This document shows positions 25,785 to 36,063 of a stretch of 56,636 nucleotides of DNA, one piece after another. The position numbers and the translations under genes were made by a program. The first letter of the stretch is position 1. Each line of letters begins with the position of its first letter. The stretch comes from Rugamonas violacea (GTDB taxonomy: Bacteria; Pseudomonadota; Gammaproteobacteria; Burkholderiales; Burkholderiaceae_D), in assembly GCF_016461825.1 (NCBI RefSeq), contig NZ_JAEMNU010000078.1, positions 1 through 56,636 on the forward strand, in the 5' to 3' direction. The notes under the pieces are model-generated. The model had not been told where the DNA came from and made no database searches. It saw nothing but the letters and a program-made list of their open reading frames with translations.

Positions 25785-26846
25785 TTAGAAACGGTGGCGC
25801 AGGCCGGCGGTGAATTGCTTGTTGCCGCTGCCCGGCTCCTCGCTGTTGCCCTCGGTGTAGGCGGCGCCGTTCTGGTTGCGGATCAGCGCGTAGGACGTGT
25901 AGACGTCGGTGCGCTTCGACAACGCATACATATACGCCAGAGCGAACTGCTGGGCATCCTGGTTCAGCGCGGTCTTGTCGTTCTTGCGCACATAACTTGC
26001 CACCACGGTGCTGGCGCCCAGCGGTACGGACAGGCCCAACAATAAGGAATCGCTGTCCTTCGACGCCACCGGCGCCTTGCCGCCGAAGGTGGCCGCCGTA
26101 TTGTTCAGCGCTGAGCTGTTCAGGCCCTTGTCGACGCCGAAGCCGAAGTAGGCCTTGGCCGCGCCGAAGTCGTAGTTGGCGCCGAGCAGGGTGTTGCGCG
26201 CCGACTCGGTGTTGACCACACTGGCCGTGTCGTTGTTGCGATGGTGATACGCCAGGCGCAGCGTCAGCGGGCCGTTGCTGTAACCGACAGAACCGCCCAT
26301 GGCGCGGCCGGCCGCGTTGTCGCCCGCCACCTCGCCGGCCGCGTACATGGCGTCGGCGCTGAAACCGTTGACGGCGTTGCTGCGGTAGAGGATGGCGTTG
26401 TTGGCGCGGAAGGCCGTCGCCGCCATCAGGTTGTTCGAGCGGGCGATGCCGTTGCGCAAGGGATCGACCACGGTGTTGAGGGTGGTGAACAGCGGCGTGT
26501 CCTGCAGACCCAGCGAAACGGCGCCGAAGTTGCCGCGCAGGCCGACCGCGCTGTTGCGGCCGAACAGGGTGTTGTTCTGCGTCGAACTGCCGTTGTCGGC
26601 GTGGATGCCGCCTTCGAGCACGAAGAAGGCCGCCATGCCGCCGCCCAGGTCCTCGCTGCCGCGCCAACCCCAGCGGCTTTGCGTGGCCATGCCGCTGGTC
26701 AGCCGGGTCGACGTGCCGGCGACGCCGCCACGGTCCTGCGAGATGCCGACGTCCATCACGCCATAAAAGGCGACATTGCTTTGTGCCGCGGCCGGGCCGC
26801 AGAAAATCAGGGCGAGCGCCGCCGCCGCAGGAATGCGTTGTTTCAT
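25785..26846 (-). CDS. general porin (Burkholderiales trimeric type)
   Basis: This 353-residue outer-membrane protein has a signal peptide (IPAAAALALIFCGPAAAQ). The hallmark opening SNVAFYGVMDVGIS and the strand RWGWRGSEDLGGGMAAFFVLEGGI lead to NTLFGRNSAVGLRGNFGAVSLGLQDTPLF and a C-terminal TAGLRHRF ending in Phe. It belongs to the Gram-negative porin_4 family common in Burkholderiales, forming trimeric channels for small solutes. The start has an atypical spacing after AAGGAA. It is convergent with rnfH. Confidence 0.93.
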   Translation of the reverse strand: MKQRIPAAAALALIFCGPAAAQSNVAFYGVMDVGISQDRGGVAGTSTRLTSGMATQSRWGWRGSEDLGGGMAAFFVLEGGIHADNGSSTQNNTLFGRNSAVGLRGNFGAVSLGLQDTPLFTTLNTVVDPLRNGIARSNNLMAATAFRANNAILYRSNAVNGFSADAMYAAGEVAGDNAAGRAMGGSVGYSNGPLTLRLAYHHRNNDTASVVNTESARNTLLGANYDFGAAKAYFGFGVDKGLNSSALNNTAATFGGKAPVASKDSDSLLLGLSVPLGASTVVASYVRKNDKTALNQDAQQFALAYMYALSKRTDVYTSYALIRNQNGAAYTEGNSEEPGSGNKQFTAGLRHRF

Positions 26847-26884
26847 ACAAATGTCTCCGAAAAGGAAGGGGATGTCTCAACGCC

Positions 26885-26922
26885 CGTCGTTCCCGCGTAG
26901 GCGGGAACCCATGCGCCGCATG
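26885..26922 (+). repeat. 38-bp interspersed repeat, copy 1
   Basis: It begins CGTCGTTCCCGCGTAGGCGG and ends CCGCATG, with an internal CCCGC/GCGGG stem. Copy 2 is at 30484-30521 in inverse orientation with two differences. A degenerate inverted half follows at about 26931-26950. Confidence 0.85.
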
Positions 26923-26999
26923 CTATCAAGTGCGGCATGGATTCCCGCCCGCGCGCTGTCCACCGATGCGGCGTGACGACGTCGAGCCGTTGGGAAAAA

Positions 27000-28322
27000 T
27001 CAGTGTGCCGGCAAGGGTGCCGGGGCGGCCGGCTCGGGATCGGGAATCGGTTCGATCTTGCCGAGCACGAAGACGAAGGAGATGATGCCGATCACCAGGA
27101 TCACACCGGCCACCAGGAAGGCGTTGGCGAAGGAGTTGGTGGCGCCGACGATCAGGCCGGTGACGATCGGGGCGGCCGCGCCCATCAGGTTGTTGGCGAA
27201 GTTCATGATGCCGCCGATGGTGCCGGCGCCGCCCTTCGGCGCGATCAGCGAGGGCAGCGACCAGCCGACCGGCGCGGCCGAGGCCAGGCCGCCCAGGGCG
27301 ATCGAGATCCAGACGATGGCCCAGACCGGATCGGTGGTCTGGGTGGCGCCGAACACGGCCAGGCCAAACAGCATGCCGATGATCAGTACGCTTTTACGCA
27401 CCACCGACTCGTCCTTGCCCTTGGCGATCAGATGGTCGATCAGCCAGCCGCCGACGAACAGGTCGGTGACGGTGGCCACGGCCCAGGGAATGGCGGCGAA
27501 GCCGGCCGATTTCAAAATGCTCATGTGCATGGTCTGCACCAGGTAGCCGGGCAGCCAGGTGAGGAACAGATAGAAGGAGTAGCCGTAGGCGGCGAAGCCG
27601 ATGGTCAGGCCCCAGACCTTGGACTTGGTCAGCAGATAGCCGAGCATGCTGACGGCGCCCGTTTCGGACGGGCCTTCCGGCGCGGCGCCGCCGGACTGGA
27701 TGTAGTGCAACTCCTCCTTCGACAGCTTGGGATCGGCGCTCGGGTCGCGGTACAGCAGGAAGAAGGCGATGAAGTAGGCGAAGCTGAGCACGGCGGTCAG
27801 GCCGAAGCCCCAACGCCAACCGAAGGTGACGATGGTGACGGCGATCAGCGGCACGCCGATGACGTTGGAGAACTTGGCGGCGGCGTCGAAGATCGCCGTG
27901 GCCATGCCGCGCTCGCCGCGCGGGAACCAGTAGCCGGTGGCCTTGGAGCTGACCGGAAAGGCCGGCGCCTCGGCCACGCCGAGCAGGATGCGGGCGACGA
28001 AGATGCCGGCGAAGCCGCTGGAGAAGGCGGTGATGGTCGAGGCGACACCCCACAGGAAGGCGCCCCAGCGGCCGACGCGGGTGGGGCCGAAGCGGTCGAG
28101 CACCATGCCGACCGGAATCTGCAACAGCGAGTAGGACCAGGCGAAGGCGCTGAACAGCAGGCCCAGCTCGACCGGCGTCAGGTCGAACATCTCCTTGATC
28201 TGCGGCGCGGCGACGGACAGGCCGATGCGGTCGATGTAGTTGATCAGCACGCCCATGCCGAGCAGGGCGCCGATGCCCCAGCGGCGTTTGGGGATTTTCT
28301 TGTTCTGTGTGACGGTGTTCAT
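27000..28322 (-). CDS. MFS transporter, anion:cation symporter type
   Basis: This 440-residue inner-membrane transporter has twelve expected helices. The family signature YIDRIGLSVAAPQIKEMFDL follows helix 1, with VGMVLDRFGPTRVG in loop 2-3, GVAEAPAFPVSSKATGYWFPRGERGMA in helix 4/loop 4-5, and a C-terminal GTIGGIMNFANNLMGAAAPIVTG. This fits the ACS family that carries sugar acids such as hexuronates, glucarate and gluconate. It is 31 bp downstream of gntK, so gluconate or a related aldonate is the likely substrate. Confidence 0.88.
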   Translation of the reverse strand: MNTVTQNKKIPKRRWGIGALLGMGVLINYIDRIGLSVAAPQIKEMFDLTPVELGLLFSAFAWSYSLLQIPVGMVLDRFGPTRVGRWGAFLWGVASTITAFSSGFAGIFVARILLGVAEAPAFPVSSKATGYWFPRGERGMATAIFDAAAKFSNVIGVPLIAVTIVTFGWRWGFGLTAVLSFAYFIAFFLLYRDPSADPKLSKEELHYIQSGGAAPEGPSETGAVSMLGYLLTKSKVWGLTIGFAAYGYSFYLFLTWLPGYLVQTMHMSILKSAGFAAIPWAVATVTDLFVGGWLIDHLIAKGKDESVVRKSVLIIGMLFGLAVFGATQTTDPVWAIVWISIALGGLASAAPVGWSLPSLIAPKGGAGTIGGIMNFANNLMGAAAPIVTGLIVGATNSFANAFLVAGVILVIGIISFVFVLGKIEPIPDPEPAAPAPLPAH

Positions 28323-28353
28323 GGTGTCTCCTTGTGGATTATAGGATGGCGGA

Positions 28354-28875
28354 CTAAGCTGGCTGGGCGGCCGATTGCAGGATGTCGGCGACCAGTTGCT
28401 GCGGCGTGCGGGTCAGGTCGAGCAGCACGCCGGCCTCGTCGGCTTGCAGCGGTTCGAGGTCGCGCAACTGGCTGTCGAGCAGCGACGGCGGCATGTAGTG
28501 GCCGACCCGGGCCGCCATGCGCTCGGCGATGACCGCGCGCGCTCCGCTCAGGTGGGCGAAGCGCAGGCCGGGATCGCCGGCCCGCAGCAGGTCGCGGTAG
28601 CGCCGCTTCAGCGCCGAGCAGGACAGCACCAGGCCGCGTTGCTGTGCTGCGGCCTGGGCGATGCGTTGCTGCAGGGCCAGCAGCCAGTCGGCGCGGTCGC
28701 TGTCGGTCAGCGGCGTGCCGGCGGCCATTTTGGCGACGTTGGCGGCGCTGTGCAGGCTGTCGCCTTCGAGGAAGTCGACGTCCAGCGCGGTGGCCAGGCC
28801 CAGTCCGATTTCACTCTTGCCGCAGCCGCTGACGCCCATGACGACCCAGCGTGCTTGTCTCGTTGTTGTGCTCAT
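28354..28875 (-). CDS. gntK: gluconokinase
   Basis: Gluconokinase phosphorylates D-gluconate to 6-phosphogluconate. The 173 residues show Walker A GVSGCGKS (14-21), FLEGDSLHSAANVAKMAAGTPLTD, VLSCSALKRRYRDLLR and the family motif GHYMPPSLLDSQLRDLEPLQ. It is upstream of the MFS gene in one unit, and a perfect LacI/GntR-type operator lies 50 bp before its start. 6-phosphogluconate dehydratase and aldolase genes are not in the window. Confidence 0.95.
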   Translation of the reverse strand: MSTTTRQARWVVMGVSGCGKSEIGLGLATALDVDFLEGDSLHSAANVAKMAAGTPLTDSDRADWLLALQQRIAQAAAQQRGLVLSCSALKRRYRDLLRAGDPGLRFAHLSGARAVIAERMAARVGHYMPPSLLDSQLRDLEPLQADEAGVLLDLTRTPQQLVADILQSAAQPA

Positions 28876-28924
28876 GTCTCGTGGCTATCGTGGTGAGGTT
28901 GCTGTTGTGTTGCCGTTGTGATGA

Positions 28925-28942
28925 AATGTTAGCGCTAACATT
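28925..28942. promoter_or_regulatory. GntR/LacI-type operator
   Basis: AATGTTAGCGCTAACATT is a perfect 18-bp palindrome with the central CG of LacI-family sites, very close to the E. coli GntR consensus. It lies just upstream of gntK, so GntR encoded at 29307 should bind it and release on gluconate. Confidence 0.85.
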
Positions 28943-29306
28943 GAGATCGGAGTTTAGTCCGTGGCCTGAATTTGTAAAGGAGATTCGATGCTGCGACGCA
29001 GCAAGCCAAACTCGGGGACGACCCTGTCGAGCGGGGCGCCGGGACCGTCCCGTCATAGGAGGTTGTGGTGCTTGGGTGGGGCCTTGGATGCGCGCTGGCG
29101 TGGTGTGGATGGCCATGTCCAGTTGGCGAAAACGTTGTGCGTTCGCCACGCCGCTTGTCATAGCTGGAAGAATGGTCTTGGCGTTCTCAGCGGCCCGCCG
29201 TACACCCAGCGGCGTCAATCTAGGGTCGGACCCGGCGGGTCCGACCCTGGCTTTAAGGTGTTGGGTGTTGGTCGCGTTAGCGGCCCCTTGGCCGTAGCGA
29301 CAATAC
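28943..29306. other. intergenic between gntK and gntR, with palindrome
   Basis: No convincing gene was seen. AGGGTCGGACCC-GGC-GGGTCCGACCCT (29222-29248, perfect 12-bp arms) lies just past the gntR stop. It is related to the palindrome at 22099 and may act as a terminator-like hairpin. Confidence 0.6.
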
Positions 29307-30365
29307 TCAGGCGCTCTCGCGCGCCATCAGCGTGAAGCCCAGGTCGATCTGCGTCGCCGCCGGCGTTTCGCCCTTGATGACGGCGCGCAGCAAGGTGGCC
29401 GCCTCGAAGCCGATCTGGTAGCGCGGCGTGCCCACCGTGGTCACCGACGGGTTGATCCAGGCCGAGGCGGGCAGGTCGTTGAAGCCGCACACGGCCAGCC
29501 GGCCCGGCACGGCGATGCCGAGGCGCTGGCACTGGTAGATGGCGCCGTGGGCCAAGTCGTCGTTGCAGCAGAACACGGCGTCGCAATCGGGCGCCTGCGC
29601 CAGCATGCGCTCGACCAGCTCGGCGCCCAGCGCGATGGTGGACGGATCGGGCACCATCAGCTCCAGTTGCGTGTCGGCCAGGCCGGCCTCGCGCATGGCC
29701 AGGCGGTAGCCGTCGGCGCGCTTGAGGGTGCGCTCGTCGAGCTGGGCGCCGATGAAGCCGATGCGGCGGTGGCCCTTGTCGATCAGGTAGCGCGTCATCG
29801 CCCGGCCGGCCTGCACCTGCGAAAAGCCGACCGACAGCTGGGCCGGGTCGTCCGACATGTCCATCATCGAGACGATGGGCACGCGCGACGAGGTCAGCAT
29901 CTGGCGCACGCGCGGGCTGTGGTTCAGGCCGGACAACAGGATGCCGTCCGGATTCGATTGCAGATAAATGCCGAGCAGCTTCTCCTCCTCGGCGTCGGAG
30001 TAGCGCGTGTTGCCGATCAGGATTTGATAGTTGTCGGCGTCGAGGGCGTCCTGGATGCCGGCCAGCACCTCGGTGAACACCGCGTTCGACAGCGACGGCA
30101 CCAGCACCGCGATCACCTTCGACTCGGCGGAGGCGAGGGCGCGGGCGGCGCGGTTGGGCACATAGCCGAGCTCGGCCACGGCCTGTTCGACCCGGTTGCG
30201 CAGCGTTTCCGACACCAGGTCGGGCTGGGTGATGGCGCGCGAGGCCGTCATCGTCGCCACGCCGGCCAACTGGGCCACGGCGGCGAGGGTGACGCGGCCG
30301 CTGGCGCGGCTCTTGGTTTGCTGAGTCTTGGTCATGCCTGGAATGAATTGTTGGTCGATTGCCAT
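29307..30365 (-). CDS. gntR: LacI-family gluconate repressor
   Basis: This regulator of up to 352 residues has an N-terminal LacI helix-turn-helix (VTLAAVAQLAGVATMTASRAITQPDLVSETLRNRV) with the hinge AELGYVPNRAARALAS. A periplasmic-binding-protein-like sugar domain follows, with VPSLSNAVFTEVLAGI, the RAMTRYLIDKGHRRIGFIG helix and DAVFCCNDDLAHGAI. TMTASRAI in place of the common TVSRAL is typical of GntR-type proteins. Start is ATG 30365 or 30335. With gntK, the transporter and the 28925 operator it makes a complete regulatory unit. Confidence 0.9.
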   Translation of the reverse strand: MAIDQQFIPGMTKTQQTKSRASGRVTLAAVAQLAGVATMTASRAITQPDLVSETLRNRVEQAVAELGYVPNRAARALASAESKVIAVLVPSLSNAVFTEVLAGIQDALDADNYQILIGNTRYSDAEEEKLLGIYLQSNPDGILLSGLNHSPRVRQMLTSSRVPIVSMMDMSDDPAQLSVGFSQVQAGRAMTRYLIDKGHRRIGFIGAQLDERTLKRADGYRLAMREAGLADTQLELMVPDPSTIALGAELVERMLAQAPDCDAVFCCNDDLAHGAIYQCQRLGIAVPGRLAVCGFNDLPASAWINPSVTTVGTPRYQIGFEAATLLRAVIKGETPAATQIDLGFTLMARESA

Positions 30366-30483
30366 ATCATAGAGGCAATCGGCGCGCGCCGCAGCAGTAA
30401 AGTAGGCGCTTCGAATCAGTCTGGATTGGTCGTGCCGCGTCGGCGGTCCGTCGCGCAGGGGGAATTCCTGCCGTGCTAGGCAT

Positions 30484-30521
30484 CATGCGGCGTATGGGTT
30501 CCCGCCTGCGCGGGAACGACG
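30484..30521 (-). repeat. 38-bp interspersed repeat, copy 2 (inverted)
   Basis: It is the reverse complement of copy 1 at 26885-26922 with two mismatches. It lies between gntR and the DUF4124 gene; the rest of 30366-30540 shows nothing clear. Confidence 0.85.
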
Positions 30522-30540
30522 GGTTTTGGCGACGGCCATG

Positions 30541-31323
30541 TTATTGGCACTGCGCCAGCACCTGCTGGTTTTTCTTCGCCGACTCGACCCGCTCGGCCTC
30601 GCTCATGAAGCCGCGCTCGCCGTTCTTGTCGTAGGTGCTCATGCGACTACCCTGGTCGAGGGCGCGCTGGTTGTTGCGGGCGTTCGCGCAGTTGGCGGCG
30701 ATCTCGGCCTTGTGTGCATTGTCCTCGCCGGCCTTTTGCGCCGCCAAGGCCGCGTCCGCCTTGCGCTTGTTGTAGGCGGCGTTGCGTTCGGCCAGCGTTG
30801 GCGTTGGCTTGGCGGCGGGGGCGGCGGCATCTGCGGCCGTGGCCGCGCCGTCGCCATCGGCCCCGGTCTCAGCTCCGGCTCCGGCTCCAGCCCCAGCCCC
30901 AGCCCCAGCCCCAGCTCCAGCTCCAGCTCCAGCCCCGGTCTCGCTTGGCGCCACTGCCGTCGGGTTGAACTTCTCCTTGCCGGGCGCCTTCAGGATGCGC
31001 TTCTCCGGCACCGACGGCGGCGGCGGCCGGTCCGACAGTTGCTTGACCCCCTTGTCGTCGATCCACATGTACTGCGCCGTCGCCAGGCCGCAGGTCGCCA
31101 GCAGCAGGCTGCCCGCCAGCCACGCCGCCCGGCGCGGCCGGCTCAACGCCGTCGCCGTCGCCGTCGCCGTCGCCAAGGCCCACGCCGTCGCCATCGCCCA
31201 TGCCGTCGCCATTGCCCACGCCCACGCCGTCGCTATTGCCAACGCCAACGCCGCCGCCGCCGCCGCCGCCGCCAACGCCGCCGGCCTTGCCCTTGCCGGA
31301 CCTGCTGTTCTGTCTGCTTTCAT
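30541..31323 (-). CDS. exported DUF4124-domain protein with low-complexity tracts
   Basis: The frame encodes up to 260 residues. The first 60 are an Ala/Thr/Trp/Met low-complexity stretch from 6-bp repeats, so the true start may be an internal ATG closer to the signal sequence SRPRRAAWLAGSLLLATCGLATAQ. DUF4124 follows (YMWIDDKGVKQLSDRPPPPSVP), then a (Gly-Ala)n tract, an Ala-rich linker and a charged helical region (AERNAAYNKRKADAALAAQKAGEDN, ANCANARNNQRALDQGSRM in parts). DUF4124 proteins are periplasmic and of unknown role. The gene upstream of guaB is of this type in related species, an inference from memory. Confidence 0.8.
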   Translation of the reverse strand: MKADRTAGPARARPAALAAAAAAAALALAIATAWAWAMATAWAMATAWALATATATATALSRPRRAAWLAGSLLLATCGLATAQYMWIDDKGVKQLSDRPPPPSVPEKRILKAPGKEKFNPTAVAPSETGAGAGAGAGAGAGAGAGAGAGAETGADGDGAATAADAAAPAAKPTPTLAERNAAYNKRKADAALAAQKAGEDNAHKAEIAANCANARNNQRALDQGSRMSTYDKNGERGFMSEAERVESAKKNQQVLAQCQ

Positions 31324-31454
31324 GCTGTGCTTTCGCGAAGGACGGGGCTGTTGCCTGCCACTGATTTCGCCACGATTCCCGCCGAGTGTCAATCGCCATG
31401 CGGCCTGCCGGGGGGATTTTTCCAAGATGCAAGGACGGCGCCCCGGATTTTCTG

Positions 31455-32950
<1,496 letters not shown>

Positions 32951-33099
32951 GCCTCGAACGCCGGCGGCGCAGTGCTCCGCCGGCGTTGTCAGTTTTGCGG
33001 CGCGGACCGGTCCGGTCCCGCCTCCAGCGCGGCCCGCGCCTTGTGTGCGGCGGGCCGGCTATTCCGCAGCGATATCATCATTTTTAAAGCATCCAACCC

Positions 33100-34710
<1,611 letters not shown>

Positions 34711-34756
34711 TTTTCGGTCCGGCAAAGTAAGGCCGGGCCCGATGATTCAAACGACT

Positions 34757-34783
34757 AAGCCCCTGATTTTCAGGGGCTTTTTC
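34757..34783 (+). terminator. rho-independent terminator of guaBA
   Basis: AAGCCCCTGA, a TTT loop and TCAGGGGCTT are followed by a T-run. It separates core guaA from the accessory secretion/toxin locus. Confidence 0.92.
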
Positions 34784-34824
34784 TATGGGAAATACTCCTT
34801 TGAGAGGAGCTGGAATTGAAGTGT

Positions 34825-34848
34825 CCGCATGGAAATATTTCCATGCGG
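34825..34848. promoter_or_regulatory. 24-bp palindrome upstream of secretion operon
   Basis: Each arm is CCGCATGGAAAT; the whole 24 bp is perfectly self-complementary. It is about 100 bp upstream of the first gene of the T2SS-like operon. Its ATGGAAATATTTCCAT core resembles palindromes upstream of the giant toxin gene (44395, 44416). Confidence 0.7.
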
Positions 34849-34945
34849 GACTCTTGCTTTTCATGATATTATCCGTTGCGCAATTTTATTTAAAAATAAA
34901 TGCCCGGTAAGCGCTGTTCAAGATGAGTAGGATGAACAAGGCCAG

Positions 34946-35548
34946 GTGAGCTCACGATTTCCATCGTGGGTGGATAAATTTTCTGGCGCTCCCGTTATGA
35001 CATCAGGCATGTTCGCATTCTGCCGTTTCCATCTGCTGCGATTGTTTCACGCCCAACCCGTTCTGTCGCTTGTCGTCATGTTCAACGGCGTGGCGGCGCT
35101 GGCGGCGCTGCTGATCTGGATGGGCGAAACGCATGCCGTCGCTTCGGCCCAACAGCAGTTGCTTCAATTGCGCGGCCAATCGCAGCGGCTCGAGGCCGGA
35201 CAGCGCGCCGCCCCGCCCGCCAAGCCAATCGCTCCGGTATTGCCGTGGTTCGACAGCGCCAGCCTGGTCGGCCAGTTCAGCCATATCGCCGGCGAGGCCA
35301 AGTTGCCGCTCGACGAGGTCGCCTATGTATTGGAGGAGGGCGGCAACCAGCCCTATTTGCGCTATCGGGTGACGATGACGGTGTCGGCGGCCTATCCGGT
35401 CATTCGGCGCTTCGCCGACGACGTGGCCGCCACCGCGTCCAACGTCGATCTCGACACCATCGCCTGCCAGCGCGCCGACGTCAGCACTCCGGTGCTGAGC
35501 TGCGAGCTGGCGTTTTCGGCGTTTTTCCGCAAGGACGGCCATGGATAA
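34946..35548 (+). CDS. PilO/GspM-like inner-membrane protein
   Basis: This 200-residue protein (GTG 34946, AAGG upstream; ATG 34997 is an alternative giving 183 residues) has one transmembrane helix (VLSLVVMFNGVAALAALLIWMG). A short coiled coil (QQQLLQLRGQSQRLEAG) and a ferredoxin-like periplasmic domain (RYRVTMTVSAAYPVIRRFADDVAA) follow. This is the layout of PilO/GspM, which help build the inner-membrane platform of type IV pili and type II secretion systems. It is first in the 11-gene operon and overlaps the next gene by 8 bp. Confidence 0.7.
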   Translation: MSSRFPSWVDKFSGAPVMTSGMFAFCRFHLLRLFHAQPVLSLVVMFNGVAALAALLIWMGETHAVASAQQQLLQLRGQSQRLEAGQRAAPPAKPIAPVLPWFDSASLVGQFSHIAGEAKLPLDEVAYVLEEGGNQPYLRYRVTMTVSAAYPVIRRFADDVAATASNVDLDTIACQRADVSTPVLSCELAFSAFFRKDGHG

Positions 35549-36059
35549 GGCGGCGCGCGTTCGTTGGGCGGTCCTGCTGTCCTGCCTGGCCGCGACCATC
35601 GGCGCGATTTTTCTCCCGCAAGGGCCGGTGGCGGGGCGGGCGGCGCCGGCGCCGGCGCCACGTGTCGCCACGACGCTGCCGTCCAACGTCGCCACGTTCG
35701 CCGAGGCCTCGGAGCCGGAACCGGCCGACGTGCCCGATGGCGACCCGTTCGCGCCGCGCGGATGGCAGGCGCCGCCGCCACCGGCGCCGGTGGCCTACAG
35801 CGCGCCGGCCCCGGTGGCGACGCTCGATTTGACGCCGCCCGGCCCGCCGCCGCTGCCGTTCCGCTTCGTCGGCCGCATGAGCGACGGCGCCGAATTGCTG
35901 GTCTACCTTGCGCGCGGCGAGCAGGCTTACGCCGCGCGGCCCGGCGAGGTGCTCGACGGCACCTACAAGGTGGCGGCCATCGGCCCGGCGCAGATCGAAT
36001 TCGAGCATATTCCGACCGGCGCGAAACAGTCGCTGGCTTTCCCCGTAAGCGAACAGTAA
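35541..36059 (+). CDS. PilP/GspC-like pilotage-platform protein
   Basis: This 172-residue protein has an N-terminal anchor (WAVLLSCLAATIGAIFLP). A Pro/Ala-rich flexible linker and a C-terminal small beta domain follow (LPFRFVGRMSDGAELLVYL, GEVLDGTYKVAAIGPAQIEFEH), the HR-type fold of GspC/PilP that touches the secretin N-domain. It starts 8 bp before the previous stop and lies directly before the secretin gene, as expected for a secretin-contacting protein. Confidence 0.75.
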   Translation: MDKAARVRWAVLLSCLAATIGAIFLPQGPVAGRAAPAPAPRVATTLPSNVATFAEASEPEPADVPDGDPFAPRGWQAPPPPAPVAYSAPAPVATLDLTPPGPPPLPFRFVGRMSDGAELLVYLARGEQAYAARPGEVLDGTYKVAAIGPAQIEFEHIPTGAKQSLAFPVSEQ

Positions 36060-36063
36060 ATCC

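Noticed and set aside
28811..29218. 135-residue minus-strand ORF between gntR and gntK
   Set aside because: It runs through the GntR operator and part of gntK, with no protein-like pattern.
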